Positions 5,814 through 14,179 of a DNA stretch of 14,179 bases are shown in pieces. Position 1 is the stretch's first letter. Each line of letters begins with the position of its first letter. Source of the stretch: Clostridia bacterium. GTDB taxonomy: Bacteria > Bacillota > Clostridia > Oscillospirales > Acutalibacteraceae. The stretch covers positions 1 to 14,179 of the forward strand of contig CAAFXD010000103.1 of NCBI GenBank assembly GCA_900766945.1. Direction: 5' to 3'. Under the pieces are notes generated by a model, which saw nothing but the letters and a program-made list of their open reading frames with translations, did not search any database and had not been told where the DNA came from. The position numbers and the translations under genes are program-made.

Positions 5814-8800
5814 TTACGCAGTAACCTCTTCGCCGTCGTTTTCTTCGGTTACGGGCTCTAATTCCACATTGCTGTAACATTTCATACCCGTACCGGACGG
5901 CAACAGCTTACCGATGATAACATTTTCTTTGAGGCCCATCAGCGGGTCAACCTTACCCTTAATGGCGGCGTCGGTCAGCACGCGGGTGGTCTCCTGGAAG
6001 GAGGCCGCCGACAGGAACGAATCGGTTGCCAAAGAGGCTTTGGTGATACCGAGCAACACCGGCGAGCAAGTCGCGGGCACGAAGTCCGTACCGTGCTCTT
6101 GCGCATAGGCTTCTGCCTCGCGGTTGGCGTGGGCAAACTCGTTCTTTTCCACGGTTGCACCGGGCAAAAGCGAGGTTGTGCCGGGTTCGTCAACTTTGAG
6201 CTTGCGCATCATCTGACGAACGATGACTTCAATGTGCTTATCGTTGATGTCAACACCCTGCATACGGTAGGTACGCTGTACTTCTTTAATCAAGTAATCG
6301 TGTACGGCGTTGACACCGTTGATGGCGAGAATATCGTGCGGATTGGGCGAGCCCTCGGTGAGCGCTGTCCCCTTCTTCACATAAATCGGGTTGCCGTCGG
6401 CATCGGTTTCGGTATTGAACCGTTTGCGGAAGCCATACGGAATCAGATAACTTCTCTCGTCTGCGGTTTCTTCGTCGGTAATCACGATATGCTCGTTCTT
6501 TTTGATTTCACGGAACGAAAGTTTACCGTCGATTTCGGCAAGAATGGCGAGTGTTTTCGGCTTTCTTGCTTCAAACAGTTCTTCAACACGCGGCAAACCT
6601 TGTGTGATGTCCTGGCTCGATGCGATACCGCCGGTATGGAAGGTACGCATCGTCAACTGTGTACCGGGTTCACCGATGGACTGTGCGGCGATAATGCCGA
6701 CCGCTTCGCCGACGGTGACAGGATCGCCGGTTGCCAGATTCGAGCCGTAGCACTTAATGCAGACACCGTGCTCGGATTCGCAAGTAAGCAGCGAACGAAT
6801 CTTGATGCGGCGGTCGTCCGGATTTTCGCGGGCATTGACCATATCCGCAATTTTTTCAGCGGCATCTTCGGTCACCATTTCGTCTTTGGAGTGAATCAAC
6901 TCGCCGGTGGCTTCATCAACGAAATCCTCCAACAGATAACGGCCGGTCAAACGCTCTTTCAAGGGCTCAATCATTTCCTTGCCGTCGGTGATGTCGTACA
7001 CCTCAATACCGTCGTGGCAGTGGCAATCCTCTTCGCGGATAATCACATCCTGCGAAACATCGACCAAACGTCTGGTCAAGTAACCGGAGTCCGCGGTACG
7101 AAGGGCGGTATCCGCCAAGCCTTTCCGCGCACCGCGCGAAGAAATGAAGTATTCGAGAACATTCAAGCCTTCGCGGTAGTTTGCACGAATCGGAACTTCA
7201 ATCGTTTTACCTGCCGTGTTCGCGATAAGGCCGCGCATACCGGCAAGCTGACGCAACTGGCTTTCCGAACCACGGGCGCCGGAATCGACCATCATATAAA
7301 TCGGGTTCTCTTTGCCGAGGTTGTCTTTCAAGCCCTGCGCAACTTTATTGGTGCATTCTTCCCAAACCTTGATAACGGATTTGGAGCGTTCGGCGTTGCT
7401 CATCAAGCCCATTTTGTAGTTGGCTGTAATCGCATCGACGCGTTCCTCCGCCTTTTCGAGCAATTCGCCCTTCTGCGGCGGAATGGTCGCGTCGCAAACC
7501 GCGACGGTGATGCCGCTCTTGGTGGAATACTTGTAGCCCTGCGCCTTAATTTTATCCAGCATTTCGGCGGCGACGGTTACGCCGTGCACCTTAATGCACT
7601 TGTCAATAATCTGCCCGAGCGTCTTTTTGTTGACGAGGAAATCCACCTCTAATTTAAACGCATTGGCGGGGTCGCTTCTGTCCACAAAGCCCAAATCCTG
7701 CGGAATGGGATTGTTGAAAATAATTTTGCCGAGGGTGGTATCGAGAAGCTGGGAACGGACTTCGCCGTCAATTTCCTTCGTCATACGCACCTTGATTTTG
7801 GAGTGCAAGCCGATATAGCCCTCATCGTAAGCCATCACCGCTTCGTCAAAGCCCGTAAAGACCTTGCCGTTGCCCGGGTCATCGTCTTTATCCATTGTCA
7901 GATAATACGAACCGAGAATCATATCCTGCGTCGGCACAGCAACGGGTTTCCCGTCGGACGGCTTTAACAGGTTGTTGGCGGCAAGCATCAAAAGTCTGGC
8001 TTCTGCCTGCGCTTCTGCCGAAAGCGGTACGTGCACTGCCATTTGGTCGCCGTCGAAGTCGGCGTTGAATGCGGTACAGCACAGCGGGTGGAGTTTAATG
8101 GCTCTGCCCTCGACCAAAACAGGCTCAAACGCCTGAATACCGAGTCTGTGCAAGGTCGGCGCACGGTTCAGCATAACGGGGTGGTCTTTGATGACCACTT
8201 CCAAAGCGTCCCAAACCTCGGTTTTGGAGCGTTCCACCATTTTACGGGCGGATTTGATGTTGCCGGCGACGCCGGTTTCCACCAAGCGCTTCATCACAAA
8301 GGGTTTGAACAGTTCTAATGCCATTTCTTTCGGCAAACCGCACTGATAAATTTTCAGTTCGGGGCCGACAACGATAACCGAACGGCCGGAATAGTCAACA
8401 CGCTTACCCAAAAGGTTTTGACGGAAACGGCCCTGTTTGCCTTTGAGCATATCGGAAAGCGATTTTAACGCACGGTTGTTGGGGCCTGTAACAGGTCTGC
8501 CGCGTCTGCCGTTGTCAATCAGCGCGTCAACGGCTTCCTGCAACATTCTTTTTTCGTTGCGAATAATGATTTCAGGCGCGTTGAGCTCCAACAGTCTCTT
8601 TAAACGGTTGTTGCGGTTAATCACGCGGCGGTAAAGGTCATTTAAGTCCGAAGTCGCAAAACGGCCGCCGTCGAGCTGGACCATCGGGCGAATATCGGGC
8701 GGGATGACCGGCAGAACATCCAAAATCATCCATTCGGGGCGGTTGCCCGACTGCTTGAATGCTTCGGCAACCTCCAAGCGTTTGAGAATACGGGTTTTCT

Positions 8801-9401
8801 TTTGCCCTGTGGCGTCGGCAAGCTCCTCGCGAAGCTGTGCGCTGAGCGCGTCCACATCGATTTCTTCAAGCAGGGTTTTAATCGCTTCCGCGCCCATACC
8901 CGCTTTGAAATCGTCCTCGTATTTTTCACGCATATCGAGGTATTCTTTCTCGGAAAGAATCTGCATTTTGGTCAATTCCGTGTCGCCGGGGTCAGTGACA
9001 ATATATTTCGCAAAATACAGCACTTTTTCAAGGTCACGCGGAGAAATGTCCAAAATCAGACCCATTCTCGACGGAATGCCCTTGAAATACCAAATGTGCG
9101 AAACGGGCGCAACTAACTCAATGTGCCCCATGCGTTCACGGCGCACCTTGGATTTTGTAATTTCCACGCCGCAACGCTCGCAGACCTTGCCTTTGTAGCG
9201 AATCCGCTTATATTTGCCGCAGTGGCACTCCCAGTCCTTTGTCGGCCCGAAAATGCGTTCGCAGTAAAGCCCATCGCGCTCGGGTTTCAAAGTACGGTAG
9301 TTTATGGTTTCGGGCTTTTTGACTTCGCCGTAGGACCATTCACGAATCTGGTCGGGCGAGGCAAGACCGATTTTGATTGATTCAAACGATATATTTTCCA
9401 T
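5814..9401 (-). CDS. rpoC: DNA-directed RNA polymerase subunit beta'
   Basis: Large catalytic subunit of RNA polymerase; with beta it forms the active centre and DNA clamp. It has 1195 residues, close to other Bacillota. The N-terminal zinc-binding module is seen at Cys59/61/74/77. The catalytic NADFDGD is at 446-452, with Asp448, 450 and 452 holding the essential Mg2+. The bridge helix region is at about 751-782. The second zinc site is formed by Cys793, 874, 881 and 884. The trigger loop segment GTQLTMRTFHTGG (913-925) runs straight on into DITQGLPRVEELFEA, with no large insertion as in E. coli. No truncation or frameshift is seen. The ATG is served by GAAGG about 9 nt upstream, and the 50-nt gap to rpoB has no promoter or terminator, so rpoBC is one transcript. 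The C-terminus is acidic but ordinary. Confidence 0.99.
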   Translation of the reverse strand: MENISFESIKIGLASPDQIREWSYGEVKKPETINYRTLKPERDGLYCERIFGPTKDWECHCGKYKRIRYKGKVCERCGVEITKSKVRRERMGHIELVAPVSHIWYFKGIPSRMGLILDISPRDLEKVLYFAKYIVTDPGDTELTKMQILSEKEYLDMREKYEDDFKAGMGAEAIKTLLEEIDVDALSAQLREELADATGQKKTRILKRLEVAEAFKQSGNRPEWMILDVLPVIPPDIRPMVQLDGGRFATSDLNDLYRRVINRNNRLKRLLELNAPEIIIRNEKRMLQEAVDALIDNGRRGRPVTGPNNRALKSLSDMLKGKQGRFRQNLLGKRVDYSGRSVIVVGPELKIYQCGLPKEMALELFKPFVMKRLVETGVAGNIKSARKMVERSKTEVWDALEVVIKDHPVMLNRAPTLHRLGIQAFEPVLVEGRAIKLHPLCCTAFNADFDGDQMAVHVPLSAEAQAEARLLMLAANNLLKPSDGKPVAVPTQDMILGSYYLTMDKDDDPGNGKVFTGFDEAVMAYDEGYIGLHSKIKVRMTKEIDGEVRSQLLDTTLGKIIFNNPIPQDLGFVDRSDPANAFKLEVDFLVNKKTLGQIIDKCIKVHGVTVAAEMLDKIKAQGYKYSTKSGITVAVCDATIPPQKGELLEKAEERVDAITANYKMGLMSNAERSKSVIKVWEECTNKVAQGLKDNLGKENPIYMMVDSGARGSESQLRQLAGMRGLIANTAGKTIEVPIRANYREGLNVLEYFISSRGARKGLADTALRTADSGYLTRRLVDVSQDVIIREEDCHCHDGIEVYDITDGKEMIEPLKERLTGRYLLEDFVDEATGELIHSKDEMVTEDAAEKIADMVNARENPDDRRIKIRSLLTCESEHGVCIKCYGSNLATGDPVTVGEAVGIIAAQSIGEPGTQLTMRTFHTGGIASSQDITQGLPRVEELFEARKPKTLAILAEIDGKLSFREIKKNEHIVITDEETADERSYLIPYGFRKRFNTETDADGNPIYVKKGTALTEGSPNPHDILAINGVNAVHDYLIKEVQRTYRMQGVDINDKHIEVIVRQMMRKLKVDEPGTTSLLPGATVEKNEFAHANREAEAYAQEHGTDFVPATCSPVLLGITKASLATDSFLSAASFQETTRVLTDAAIKGKVDPLMGLKENVIIGKLLPSGTGMKCYSNVELEPVTEENDGEEVTA

Positions 9402-9451
9402 CTGTCAGTACCTTCTTCCTTAATCAATGCACGAAACAAAGCTGCGAACGG

Positions 9452-12400
9452 TTAGAATTCTTCATCCATCAACTCGTCGCCGGGGAAATCTTCCTCCTCG
9501 TCGTCCAAATAGTCATTGAACGCATCGTCGCCGAGCTCTTTTTCCGCATCTTCATCCGTCACATACCCGTCATCGAGCGTGACATCGTTCACAACATCGG
9601 TATTCAAAGTTTCATCTTCGCTGATGACCGCACCGACATCGCCCGCCTCGTCCTCGAAGGTCTGGCGCAGGTCGATTTCCTCGCCGTCCTTATCGAGCAC
9701 CTTCACATCCAGTGCCAAGGATTGCAATTCCTTAATCAACACCTTGAACGATTCGGGGATACCCGGTTGCGGCACATTCAAGCCCTTGACAATGGATTCA
9801 TAGGTCTTGACACGGCCGACAATATCGTCGGATTTGATGGTCAGGATTTCCTGCAAGGTATACGCCGCGCCGTAAGCCTCCAACGCCCAAACTTCCATTT
9901 CACCGAAACGCTGGCCGCCGAACTGCGCTTTACCGCCCAACGGCTGCTGCGTAACGAGGGAGTACGGACCTGTGCTTCTGGCGTGAATCTTATCGTCAAC
10001 CAAGTGATGGAGTTTTAAGAAGTACATCACGCCGACCGTAATCGGGTTGTCAAATTTAAGACCCGTTCTGCCGTCGGTCAAAATGGATTTGCCGTCCTCA
10101 CGGTAGCCGGCTTCTTTGAGCGCTTCGCGGATATCCGCTTCGTGTGCACCGTCGAAAACGGGCGTGGCAATCTTTTGCCCGAGCTTGCGGTAAGCAAAGC
10201 CCAAATGCACTTCCAAAACCTGACCGATATTCATACGGGAGGGAACACCCAAGGGATTGAGCACGATGTCCAGCGGCGTACCGTCATCCAAGAACGGCAT
10301 ATCCTCCTGCGGCAAGATGCGGGAAACAACGCCCTTGTTACCGTGGCGGCCCGCCATTTTATCGCCGACGGAGATTTTCCGCTTCTGCGCGATATAGCAA
10401 CGGACAACCTGGTTGACGCCGGGGCTTAATTCGTCGCTGTTTTCACGGGTGAAGATTTCGACATCCACAACGATACCGTATTCGCCGTGCGGCACACGCA
10501 AAGAGGTATCGCGCACCTCGCGCGCTTTCTCGCCGAAGATGGCGCGCAACAGGCGCTCCTCTGCGGTCAGCTCGGTTTCGCCCTTCGGGGTGACCTTACC
10601 GACCAAAATATCGCCCGAGTGCACCTCGGCACCGATACGGATAATCCCGTTTTCGTCGAGGTTTGCAAGCGCATCCTCACCGACATTCGGAATATCACGG
10701 GTGATTTCTTCCGGCCCGAGTTTGGTTTCGCGGGATTCGAGTTCGTATTCTTCAATATGCACCGAGGTATACACATCGTCGCGCACCAATTTTTCGTTGA
10801 TGAGCACGGCGTCCTCGTAGTTGTAGCCTTCCCAGGTCATAAAGCCGATTAAGGCGTTTTTCCCGAGCGAGATTTCCCCGTTGGAGGTTGCGGGACCGTC
10901 CGCGATGACTTCTTTCTCCGCAACGGTTTGTCCCTCCGAAACAATCGGGCGCTGGTTGACGCATGTGCCCTGGTTGGAACGCATAAATTTGATTAAGTCG
11001 TAATGGTCTACCGTGCCGTCCGCAGTGGTAATCTCAATCACATCTGCGGTGGCCTTGGTCACCGTACCGGCGCGCTTGGCAAGCACCACCGTGCCCGAAT
11101 CGACCGCCGCCTGATATTCCATACCGGTACCGACAATCGGCGACTCGGTTTTTAAAAGCGGCACAGCCTGACGCTGCATGTTCGCGCCCATCAAAGCACG
11201 GTTTGCGTCGTCGTTTTCTAAGAACGGAATCATCGCGGTGGCGACGGAAACCATCATTCTCGGGGAGACGTCCATATAGTCCGCTTCGCCCGCTTCGACT
11301 TCCATAAACTCGTCGCGGTAACGAACATTGACCTTTTTGCGGACGAAACGGTTGTTTTCGTCGAGCGGCTCATTCGCCTGTGCAACCTTGTAATCGTCCT
11401 CGACATCTGCGGTCATATAGGTGACTTCATCGAGCACCACGCCGGTTTCCTTGTCGATACGGCGGAAGGGTGCTTCAATAAAGCCGTATTTATTGATGCG
11501 TGCGAAGGTGGCAAGATACGAAATCAAGCCGATGTTCGGACCTTCGGGCGTTTCCACGGGGCACATACGGCCATAGTGGCTGTAATGCACGTCGCGGACC
11601 TCGAACCCGGCGCGGTCACGCGACAAACCGCCGGGGCCCAATGCCGACAGACGGCGTTTGTGCGTCAATTCGGCAAGCGGGTTGTTTTGGTCCATAAACT
11701 GCGACAGCGGCGAAGAACCGAAGAACTCTTTGATTGCCGCCATCACGGGGCGAATGTTAATCAGCGCCGCGGGCGTGACCTTGTCGGGCTCCTGCGCCTG
11801 CAAAGTCATACGCTCTTTGACCACGCGTTCCATACGGGAGAAGCCGATGCGGAATTGGTTCTGCAACAGTTCGCCGACCGAACGGATACGGCGGTTGCCC
11901 AAGTGGTCGATGTCGTCTGTGGTGCCGACGCCGTGGCCTAAGCAGTTGAGATAGTTAATGGTTGCGAAAATATCGTCAATGGTGATGTGCTTCGGAATGA
12001 GGTCATCGCAACGCGCGGCAAGCTCTTCGGAAAGCGCCGCCTTGTCATCGCCGCATTTGTCAAGCACTTCGCGAAGTACTGCGAAACTGACCTTTTCATT
12101 GATACCGAGTTCTTCCAACTCTTCCTCGGTAAACATCGGGACATACTCCGCAATATCCACCATACCGTTGGAGAACACCTTGACCTCGTCGCCCTCGTTA
12201 TCAATCACGGCGACATTGACGCCCTCCTGCTCGATACGGTAGGCAAGCTCAGACGAAATATAGTCGCCCTCATCAGCGAGGATTTCGCCGGTTAAGTTGC
12301 TGATAATCGGCTCTTTCGCTTTAAAGCCCGCAATGCGTGCGGAAATGCCGAGTTTCTTATTGTATTTATAGCGACCGACGCGCGACAGGTCATAGCGGTG

Positions 12401-13189
12401 CGGGTCAAAGAACAACCCGTCCAAATGCGCCTGTGCGGTTTCGAGTGTCGGCGGTTCACCGGGGCGCAGCTTTTTATACACTTCAATCAGCGCCTGCTCG
12501 GTGTTGATGGTGGTATCCTTTTCCAAGGTTGCTTTAATGCGTTCATCATAGCCGAAAAACTCCAAAATTTCCTGATTCGTGCTCAAGCCCAAAGCGCGGA
12601 TAAAGGTCGTGATGAAGATTTTACGGTTTTTGTCGATACGGACATAGAACAAATCGTTCTGGTCGGTCTCGTATTCGAGCCAAGCGCCGCGGTTCGGAAT
12701 AACGGTGGCGGTATACAGCTCTTTCCCGGTTTTGTCATGCGTCATACCGTAATAGACGCTCGGCGAACGCACAAGCTGTGAAATAATCACGCGCTCTGCG
12801 CCGTTGATGACGAATGTACCGCTGTCAGTCATCAGCGGGAAATCGCCCATATATACTTCGTTTTCTTTGATTTCGCCCGTTTCCTTATTTAAAAGACGCG
12901 CGGTCACGCGCAAAGGCGCCGCATAGGTCGCGTCGCGCTCCTTGCACTCTTTTACGGTGTATTTGGGGGTGTCATCCATTCGGTACCCGACAAAACTTAA
13001 AACCAGGTTCCCCGAATAGTCCGTAATGTCTGCCACATCACGGAATACCTCTTTTAATCCCTCGTCTAAAAACCACTGATACGAATTCTTCTGAATTTCG
13101 ATAAGGTTGGGCATATCCATAACCTCATTGATTTTCGAGAAGCTCATACGGGTGTTTCTTCCGAGTTTGACAGGTTTGACATTCACCAT
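9452..13189 (-). CDS. rpoB: DNA-directed RNA polymerase subunit beta
   Basis: Second catalytic subunit of RNA polymerase, forming the other side of the active-site cleft and the rifampicin pocket. From the ATG at 13189 it is 1245 residues. The rifampicin region at about 495-520 reads SQFMDQNNPLAELTHKRRLSALGPGG, with Asp, His and Ser at the main resistance positions all wild type, so sensitivity is predicted. Conserved blocks follow: CPVETPEGPNIGLI, RALMGANMQRQAVPL, GEKAREVRDTSLRVPHG, GDKMAGRHGNKGVVS and the C-terminal RFGEMEVWALEAYGAA clamp contact with RpoC. The final 80 residues are unusually acidic. A GTG at 13201 (four residues longer) is possible, but GGAGAG at 13201-13206 would overlap it; spacing to the ATG is somewhat long (11 nt), so the start is not certain. 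No rplJ-rplL genes precede it, and it has its own promoter. Confidence 0.98.
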   Translation of the reverse strand: MVNVKPVKLGRNTRMSFSKINEVMDMPNLIEIQKNSYQWFLDEGLKEVFRDVADITDYSGNLVLSFVGYRMDDTPKYTVKECKERDATYAAPLRVTARLLNKETGEIKENEVYMGDFPLMTDSGTFVINGAERVIISQLVRSPSVYYGMTHDKTGKELYTATVIPNRGAWLEYETDQNDLFYVRIDKNRKIFITTFIRALGLSTNQEILEFFGYDERIKATLEKDTTINTEQALIEVYKKLRPGEPPTLETAQAHLDGLFFDPHRYDLSRVGRYKYNKKLGISARIAGFKAKEPIISNLTGEILADEGDYISSELAYRIEQEGVNVAVIDNEGDEVKVFSNGMVDIAEYVPMFTEEELEELGINEKVSFAVLREVLDKCGDDKAALSEELAARCDDLIPKHITIDDIFATINYLNCLGHGVGTTDDIDHLGNRRIRSVGELLQNQFRIGFSRMERVVKERMTLQAQEPDKVTPAALINIRPVMAAIKEFFGSSPLSQFMDQNNPLAELTHKRRLSALGPGGLSRDRAGFEVRDVHYSHYGRMCPVETPEGPNIGLISYLATFARINKYGFIEAPFRRIDKETGVVLDEVTYMTADVEDDYKVAQANEPLDENNRFVRKKVNVRYRDEFMEVEAGEADYMDVSPRMMVSVATAMIPFLENDDANRALMGANMQRQAVPLLKTESPIVGTGMEYQAAVDSGTVVLAKRAGTVTKATADVIEITTADGTVDHYDLIKFMRSNQGTCVNQRPIVSEGQTVAEKEVIADGPATSNGEISLGKNALIGFMTWEGYNYEDAVLINEKLVRDDVYTSVHIEEYELESRETKLGPEEITRDIPNVGEDALANLDENGIIRIGAEVHSGDILVGKVTPKGETELTAEERLLRAIFGEKAREVRDTSLRVPHGEYGIVVDVEIFTRENSDELSPGVNQVVRCYIAQKRKISVGDKMAGRHGNKGVVSRILPQEDMPFLDDGTPLDIVLNPLGVPSRMNIGQVLEVHLGFAYRKLGQKIATPVFDGAHEADIREALKEAGYREDGKSILTDGRTGLKFDNPITVGVMYFLKLHHLVDDKIHARSTGPYSLVTQQPLGGKAQFGGQRFGEMEVWALEAYGAAYTLQEILTIKSDDIVGRVKTYESIVKGLNVPQPGIPESFKVLIKELQSLALDVKVLDKDGEEIDLRQTFEDEAGDVGAVISEDETLNTDVVNDVTLDDGYVTDEDAEKELGDDAFNDYLDDEEEDFPGDELMDEEF

Positions 13190-13356
13190 AGGGCTTATCA
13201 CTCTCCGTTCTATATTTGTTCAACAAAGCCCCGAAACGGGACTTGGAGATTCCTACAAGAAATCATAGGCGTAAGGGTTGCTTTTCGGCATTTTTTATGG
13301 TAAACTACCTATGCTTTAAAATGCGCAAGAGCACACCTTACCACTTTAATAGCAGT
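13190..13356 (-). promoter_or_regulatory. Structured 5' leader of the rpoBC transcript
   Basis: About 165 nt separate the predicted start site (near 13355) from the rpoB ATG. Three hairpins can form: GCAUUUU/AAAAUGC (13318-13324 with 13288-13294) enclosing a GGUA-UACC inner stem; an 8-bp stem with a UUU loop at 13226-13244 (CCCG/CGGG core); and a UUUGUU/AACAAA palindrome at 13216-13228 overlapping the second. A 12-codon frame (ATG at 13289-13291, TAG at 13253-13255) could encode MPKSNPYAYDFL but lacks a clear ribosome binding site. Confidence 0.45.
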
Positions 13357-13361
13357 TTAAT

Positions 13362-13390
13362 ATTCTACACCTGTCAAGTCTATATGTCAA
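13362..13390 (-). promoter_or_regulatory. Sigma-A promoter of rpoBC
   Basis: TTGACA (13385-13390), a 17-nt spacer and TAGAAT (13362-13367) make a near-consensus housekeeping promoter on the - strand. A second TTGACA (13372-13377) lies inside the spacer; with TGC-TATTAA (-10 at 13346-13351, extended) its spacing would be 20 nt, so it is at best a weak second promoter. Confidence 0.8.
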
Positions 13391-13415
13391 GCGTTTTTTT
13401 ATAAATTGCTGTGTT

Positions 13416-13443
13416 TTTTCAGCGCATTGCGAAGTGCTATTCT
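13416..13443 (+). promoter_or_regulatory. Weak candidate promoter for the DUF815 gene
   Basis: On the + strand TTTTCA (13416-13421), a 16-nt spacer and TATTCT (13438-13443) with TGC immediately before it (extended -10). The start site would fall near 13450, only at the ribosome binding site, so the transcript would be nearly leaderless. This is the best match I see in the divergent region but it is weak. Confidence 0.3.
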
Positions 13444-13462
13444 TTTTTCGGAGATGTTCCCC

Positions 13463-14179
13463 ATGCAAGATGTATCCATGCTGCAAAACCGACTCTGTAC
13501 GCTCGTGCTGTTCCGCGCCCTGTTACAAGACGGCGCGGTTTCTGCTTTTTTGCGCGTCAGGCGGCAGGAAGAAGTCGGCGCGGAAGACGCCGCCGCCCGC
13601 GCCGGCGCGTTTGTTGCGGCGCTTTACCAAAAAGGTGATAATTTAAGCGACTATATCGCCGATTTGGTATTTGAGGACGAAAATGCCTATATCCGCCGCG
13701 CCGCCGAAGGACGGCTTACGGAGAATTACGAGCGCACACTGCAAACCGAGCTTGCCGTTTTGCAGGACTTTTGCGATTTGACCGCCGAGGCGTTCCAAAC
13801 CTTTACGGGGCTTTCGATTCCCCTGCCCGTATGGCAAAACACACCGATTGACTTGCGCGCCGTTTACACACAGCGCATCGAAAACATTGCGAAAATCGGC
13901 TACGGTATGTTTGCAAAATACCATATGTTCAGTTTAAAAGACGGGAAAATAACGCCCGTTCGCCATCCCGACCCCCAACGCCTTGCGGATTTTTCGGGCT
14001 ATGAACTCGAACGAAGCCGCATTATTGCCAACACAAAAGCGTTGCTCGGCGGGTGCCCTTGCAACAATGTTTTGCTGTACGGTGACGCGGGCGCGGGCAA
14101 AAGCAGTACCGTGAAGGCGATTGTCAACGAATACAAAGACGAGGGATTGCGGCTTATCGAGGTCAAGAAAAACGAACTG
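13463..14179 (+). CDS. DUF815-type P-loop ATPase (3' truncated)
   Basis: N-terminal 239 residues of an ATP-binding protein that runs off the right edge in frame; full members are roughly 420-440 residues. Residues 1-190 are a mostly helical N-terminal region without a recognised catalytic motif. The P-loop GDAGAGKSS is at about 207-215 (Lys213), inside NNVLLYGDAGAGKSSTVKAI and followed by LRLIEVKKNEL, which is the characteristic start of the DUF815 AAA-like domain (usually NVLLYGDRGTGKSSLVKA followed by RLIEV). The biochemical role of the family is not established. Walker B and sensor motifs are beyond the window. The ATG at 13463 is preceded by GGAGA (13450-13454) at 8 nt. It is divergent from rpoB across 273 bp and occupies the place where rplL usually lies. 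No signal peptide is apparent, so it is probably cytoplasmic. Confidence 0.85.
   Translation, partial: MQDVSMLQNRLCTLVLFRALLQDGAVSAFLRVRRQEEVGAEDAAARAGAFVAALYQKGDNLSDYIADLVFEDENAYIRRAAEGRLTENYERTLQTELAVLQDFCDLTAEAFQTFTGLSIPLPVWQNTPIDLRAVYTQRIENIAKIGYGMFAKYHMFSLKDGKITPVRHPDPQRLADFSGYELERSRIIANTKALLGGCPCNNVLLYGDAGAGKSSTVKAIVNEYKDEGLRLIEVKKNEL

Noticed and set aside
6093..7652. Open frame of 519 codons on the + strand, opposite rpoC
   Set aside because: Antisense shadow of rpoC; it runs through a region where RpoC residues are continuously conserved, and it has no independent support.
9955..13189. Rifampicin-resistance mutation in rpoB
   Set aside because: The resistance-determining segment matches the usual wild-type Bacillota sequence, including Ala where E. 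coli has Ser522; that change is normal for the phylum.
13411..13646. Arg- and Pro-rich frames on the + strand around 13411-13646
   Set aside because: They are alternative frames of the GC-rich start of the DUF815 gene; their low-complexity composition is typical of an off-frame reading.
13643..13924. Open frame of 93 codons on the - strand, opposite the DUF815 gene
   Set aside because: It lies inside the supported + strand coding frame, has no ribosome binding site of note and no recognisable motif.

Overview
The window is a core information-processing locus from a member of the Bacillota (Firmicutes), most likely a Clostridia lineage near the Oscillospirales/Ruminococcaceae. The evidence is the gene order rpoB-rpoC-rpsL-rpsG-fusA-tuf, an RpoC with no proteobacterial-type insertion in its trigger loop, strong AGGAGG ribosome binding sites, sigma-A-type promoters, a DUF815-type ATPase and RpoB/EF-G/EF-Tu sequences of Gram-positive type. 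No species can be named from the sequence alone.

Layout from left to right. The + strand begins inside an exporter-type ABC transporter gene (1-1062) that ends in its own terminator. Facing it on the - strand is a long block transcribed right to left: rpoB (13189-9452), rpoC (9401-5814), rpsL (5666-5244), rpsG (5085-4615), fusA (4581-2503) and tuf (2405-1203), closed by a strong terminator at 1135-1172. Right of rpoB, a 273-bp divergent intergenic region separates rpoB from a + strand gene for a DUF815-type ATP-binding protein (13463 to the window end, 3' truncated).

The genes work together in gene expression. RpoB and RpoC build the RNA polymerase catalytic core, S12 and S7 are 30S subunit proteins, and EF-G and EF-Tu drive translocation and aminoacyl-tRNA delivery. 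Three promoter-like sites explain how the block is probably partitioned: one before rpoB (TTGACA-17-TAGAAT), one before rpsL (TTGACA-18-TAAAAT with an extended -10) and one between fusA and tuf (TTGAAA-17-TAAAAT). I found no intrinsic terminator between rpoC and rpsL, so readthrough from rpoBC into the str genes is likely.

I found no mobile element, CRISPR array, rRNA, tRNA or evident novel defence or metabolic system. The interesting material is regulatory: a long hairpin in the rpsL leader, a perfect 10-bp inverted repeat bracketing the str promoter -10, a long hairpin in the rpsL-rpsG spacer where an S7 feedback site might lie, and a structured rpoB leader. Unusual gene content is a second theme. 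In the usual Firmicutes cluster rplJ-rplL precede rpoB and the S10 operon often follows tuf; here the cluster is cut at both ends, and the common L7Ae-like gene between rpoC and rpsL is absent. RpoB also carries a very acidic C-terminal tail.
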